Origin: Bacteroidetes bacterium UBA4414
GTDB taxonomy: Bacteria > Bacteroidota > Bacteroidia > Chitinophagales > Chitinophagaceae
NCBI GenBank assembly: GCA_002389765.1
Contig: DGQM01000017.1
Location: 2,240 to 8,116 of the forward strand
Direction: 5' to 3'
Length of the DNA: 5,877 nucleotides
The notes under the pieces were generated by a model. It searched no databases. It saw nothing but the letters and a program-made list of their open reading frames with translations, and had not been told where the DNA came from. How positions within the stretch are numbered: the stretch's first letter is position 1; every line of letters begins with the position of its first letter. The position numbers and the translations under genes are program-made. Below, piece by piece: positions 5,432-5,877 of the stretch.

Positions 5432-5859
5432 CACTGCAACTGATATGCTTGTGCAGGTAAGTCTATATAACCCGAACTGGTTGAGTTGACAGTTGCGGAT
5501 TTCTTTTCTACACTGCCAACATATAGCTTGCCGGTCAGTGTTTCTCCTCCTTTCCCATACCCGCCAACTTCCGAAACTGCAGTTAGTGCAACTGGTGTAA
5601 AACCACTTCCTTTTACTGTTACTTCTATAGTCCACGGAAGTTTTACCTTGTCCACAAGTTGATTAGTGCCATCCTGATTAGTATAACCAACAAGCAAAGT
5701 GCCTGAATAGGTCCCTGTCAGTTCATACTTAACTGTTCTTGATTGTGTAGGTGTAGAAGGGGTTGGAGTATACGTTGTTGTGTTGTCAGATTTTTTGCAG
5801 GAAACAAACCCACAGACCGTCGCTGTTAAAAATAATGCAGGTAATAATTTTTTAATCAT
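5431..5859 (-). CDS. small MmpS-like lipoprotein (142 aa)
   Basis: An exported lipoprotein. MIKKLLPALFLTATVCGFVSC is a signal peptide with lipobox FVSC (18-21); signal peptidase II would leave Cys21 followed by Lys-Lys-Ser. A flexible Thr/Pro/Ser-rich linker (about 24-42, TTTYTPTPSTPTQS) tethers a small beta domain at 43-142. That domain runs VKYELTGTYSGTLLVGYTN, then KLPWTIEVTV (72-82) and GETLTGKLYVGSVEK (105-119). The order YEvTGT / VxYTNxxG / LPW / tGklYV resembles MmpS-like periplasmic domains found in many Bacteroidota lipoproteins; this family call is from memory and moderate. Cys21-Lys-Lys lacks the acidic Bacteroidota surface-export signal, so the periplasmic side is more likely than the cell surface. 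AAAGAGA lies about 6 bases before the ATG. The stop overlaps the DoxX start. Any upstream gene lies outside the window. Confidence 0.85.
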   Translation of the reverse strand: MIKKLLPALFLTATVCGFVSCKKSDNTTTYTPTPSTPTQSRTVKYELTGTYSGTLLVGYTNQDGTNQLVDKVKLPWTIEVTVKGSGFTPVALTAVSEVGGYGKGGETLTGKLYVGSVEKKSATVNSTSSGYIDLPAQAYQLQ

Positions 5860-5877
5860 ATCTGTCTCTTTGGCTCA

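Noticed and set aside
5432..5635. N-terminal extension of the DoxX frame to 5635
   Set aside because: The extra 68 residues are the out-of-frame reading of the lipoprotein gene and do not look like a signal or membrane segment; the TGATG overlap gives a natural start at 5431.

Overview
The window looks like chromosomal DNA of a Bacteroidota bacterium, most likely a Chitinophagia/Chitinophagaceae-like lineage. This is inferred from AT-rich genes, mostly weak or absent Shine-Dalgarno sequences, a lipoprotein with a Cys-Lys-Lys start after cleavage, a perfect Bacteroidota-type TAnnTTTG promoter element before purK, and a Thermus/Rickettsia-type isocitrate dehydrogenase with an extra C-terminal domain. 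No database search was possible, so lineage and family names rest on recognition of the sequence. Every gene found is on the minus strand, so transcription runs from high to low coordinates. I see no RNA genes, insertion sequences, CRISPR arrays or phage genes.

In order of transcription: (1) 5859-5027, a two-gene unit of a small MmpS-like lipoprotein and a four-helix DoxX-family membrane protein, coupled by a TGATG stop/start overlap and closed by a hairpin terminator (4989-4958). (2) 4957-4792, an intergenic region with a promoter element and an AT-rich inverted repeat. (3) 4791-3534, purK (de novo purine synthesis, ATP-grasp) followed by an overlapping 43-codon small ORF that is easily missed but has a good ribosome binding site and is followed by a strong intrinsic terminator (3527-3502). 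(4) 3479-1, a tight cluster of icd (TCA cycle), an 82-aa probable coiled-coil protein, a DUF6671-like protein with two C-terminal zinc-binding Cys sets, and a Sua5/YrdC threonylcarbamoyl-AMP synthase (tRNA t6A modification) whose C-terminus is cut by the window edge. Gaps in this last cluster are 13, 7 and 3 bases, so co-transcription is likely.

Most of the window is housekeeping metabolism. The points worth a second look are the small ORF and possible RNA structure squeezed between purK and icd, the icd start that must lie downstream of a terminator, a PurK with two altered signature motifs, the DUF6671-like protein in an operon with Sua5, and the lipoprotein/DoxX pair. I see no defence system, biosynthetic cluster or mobile element.
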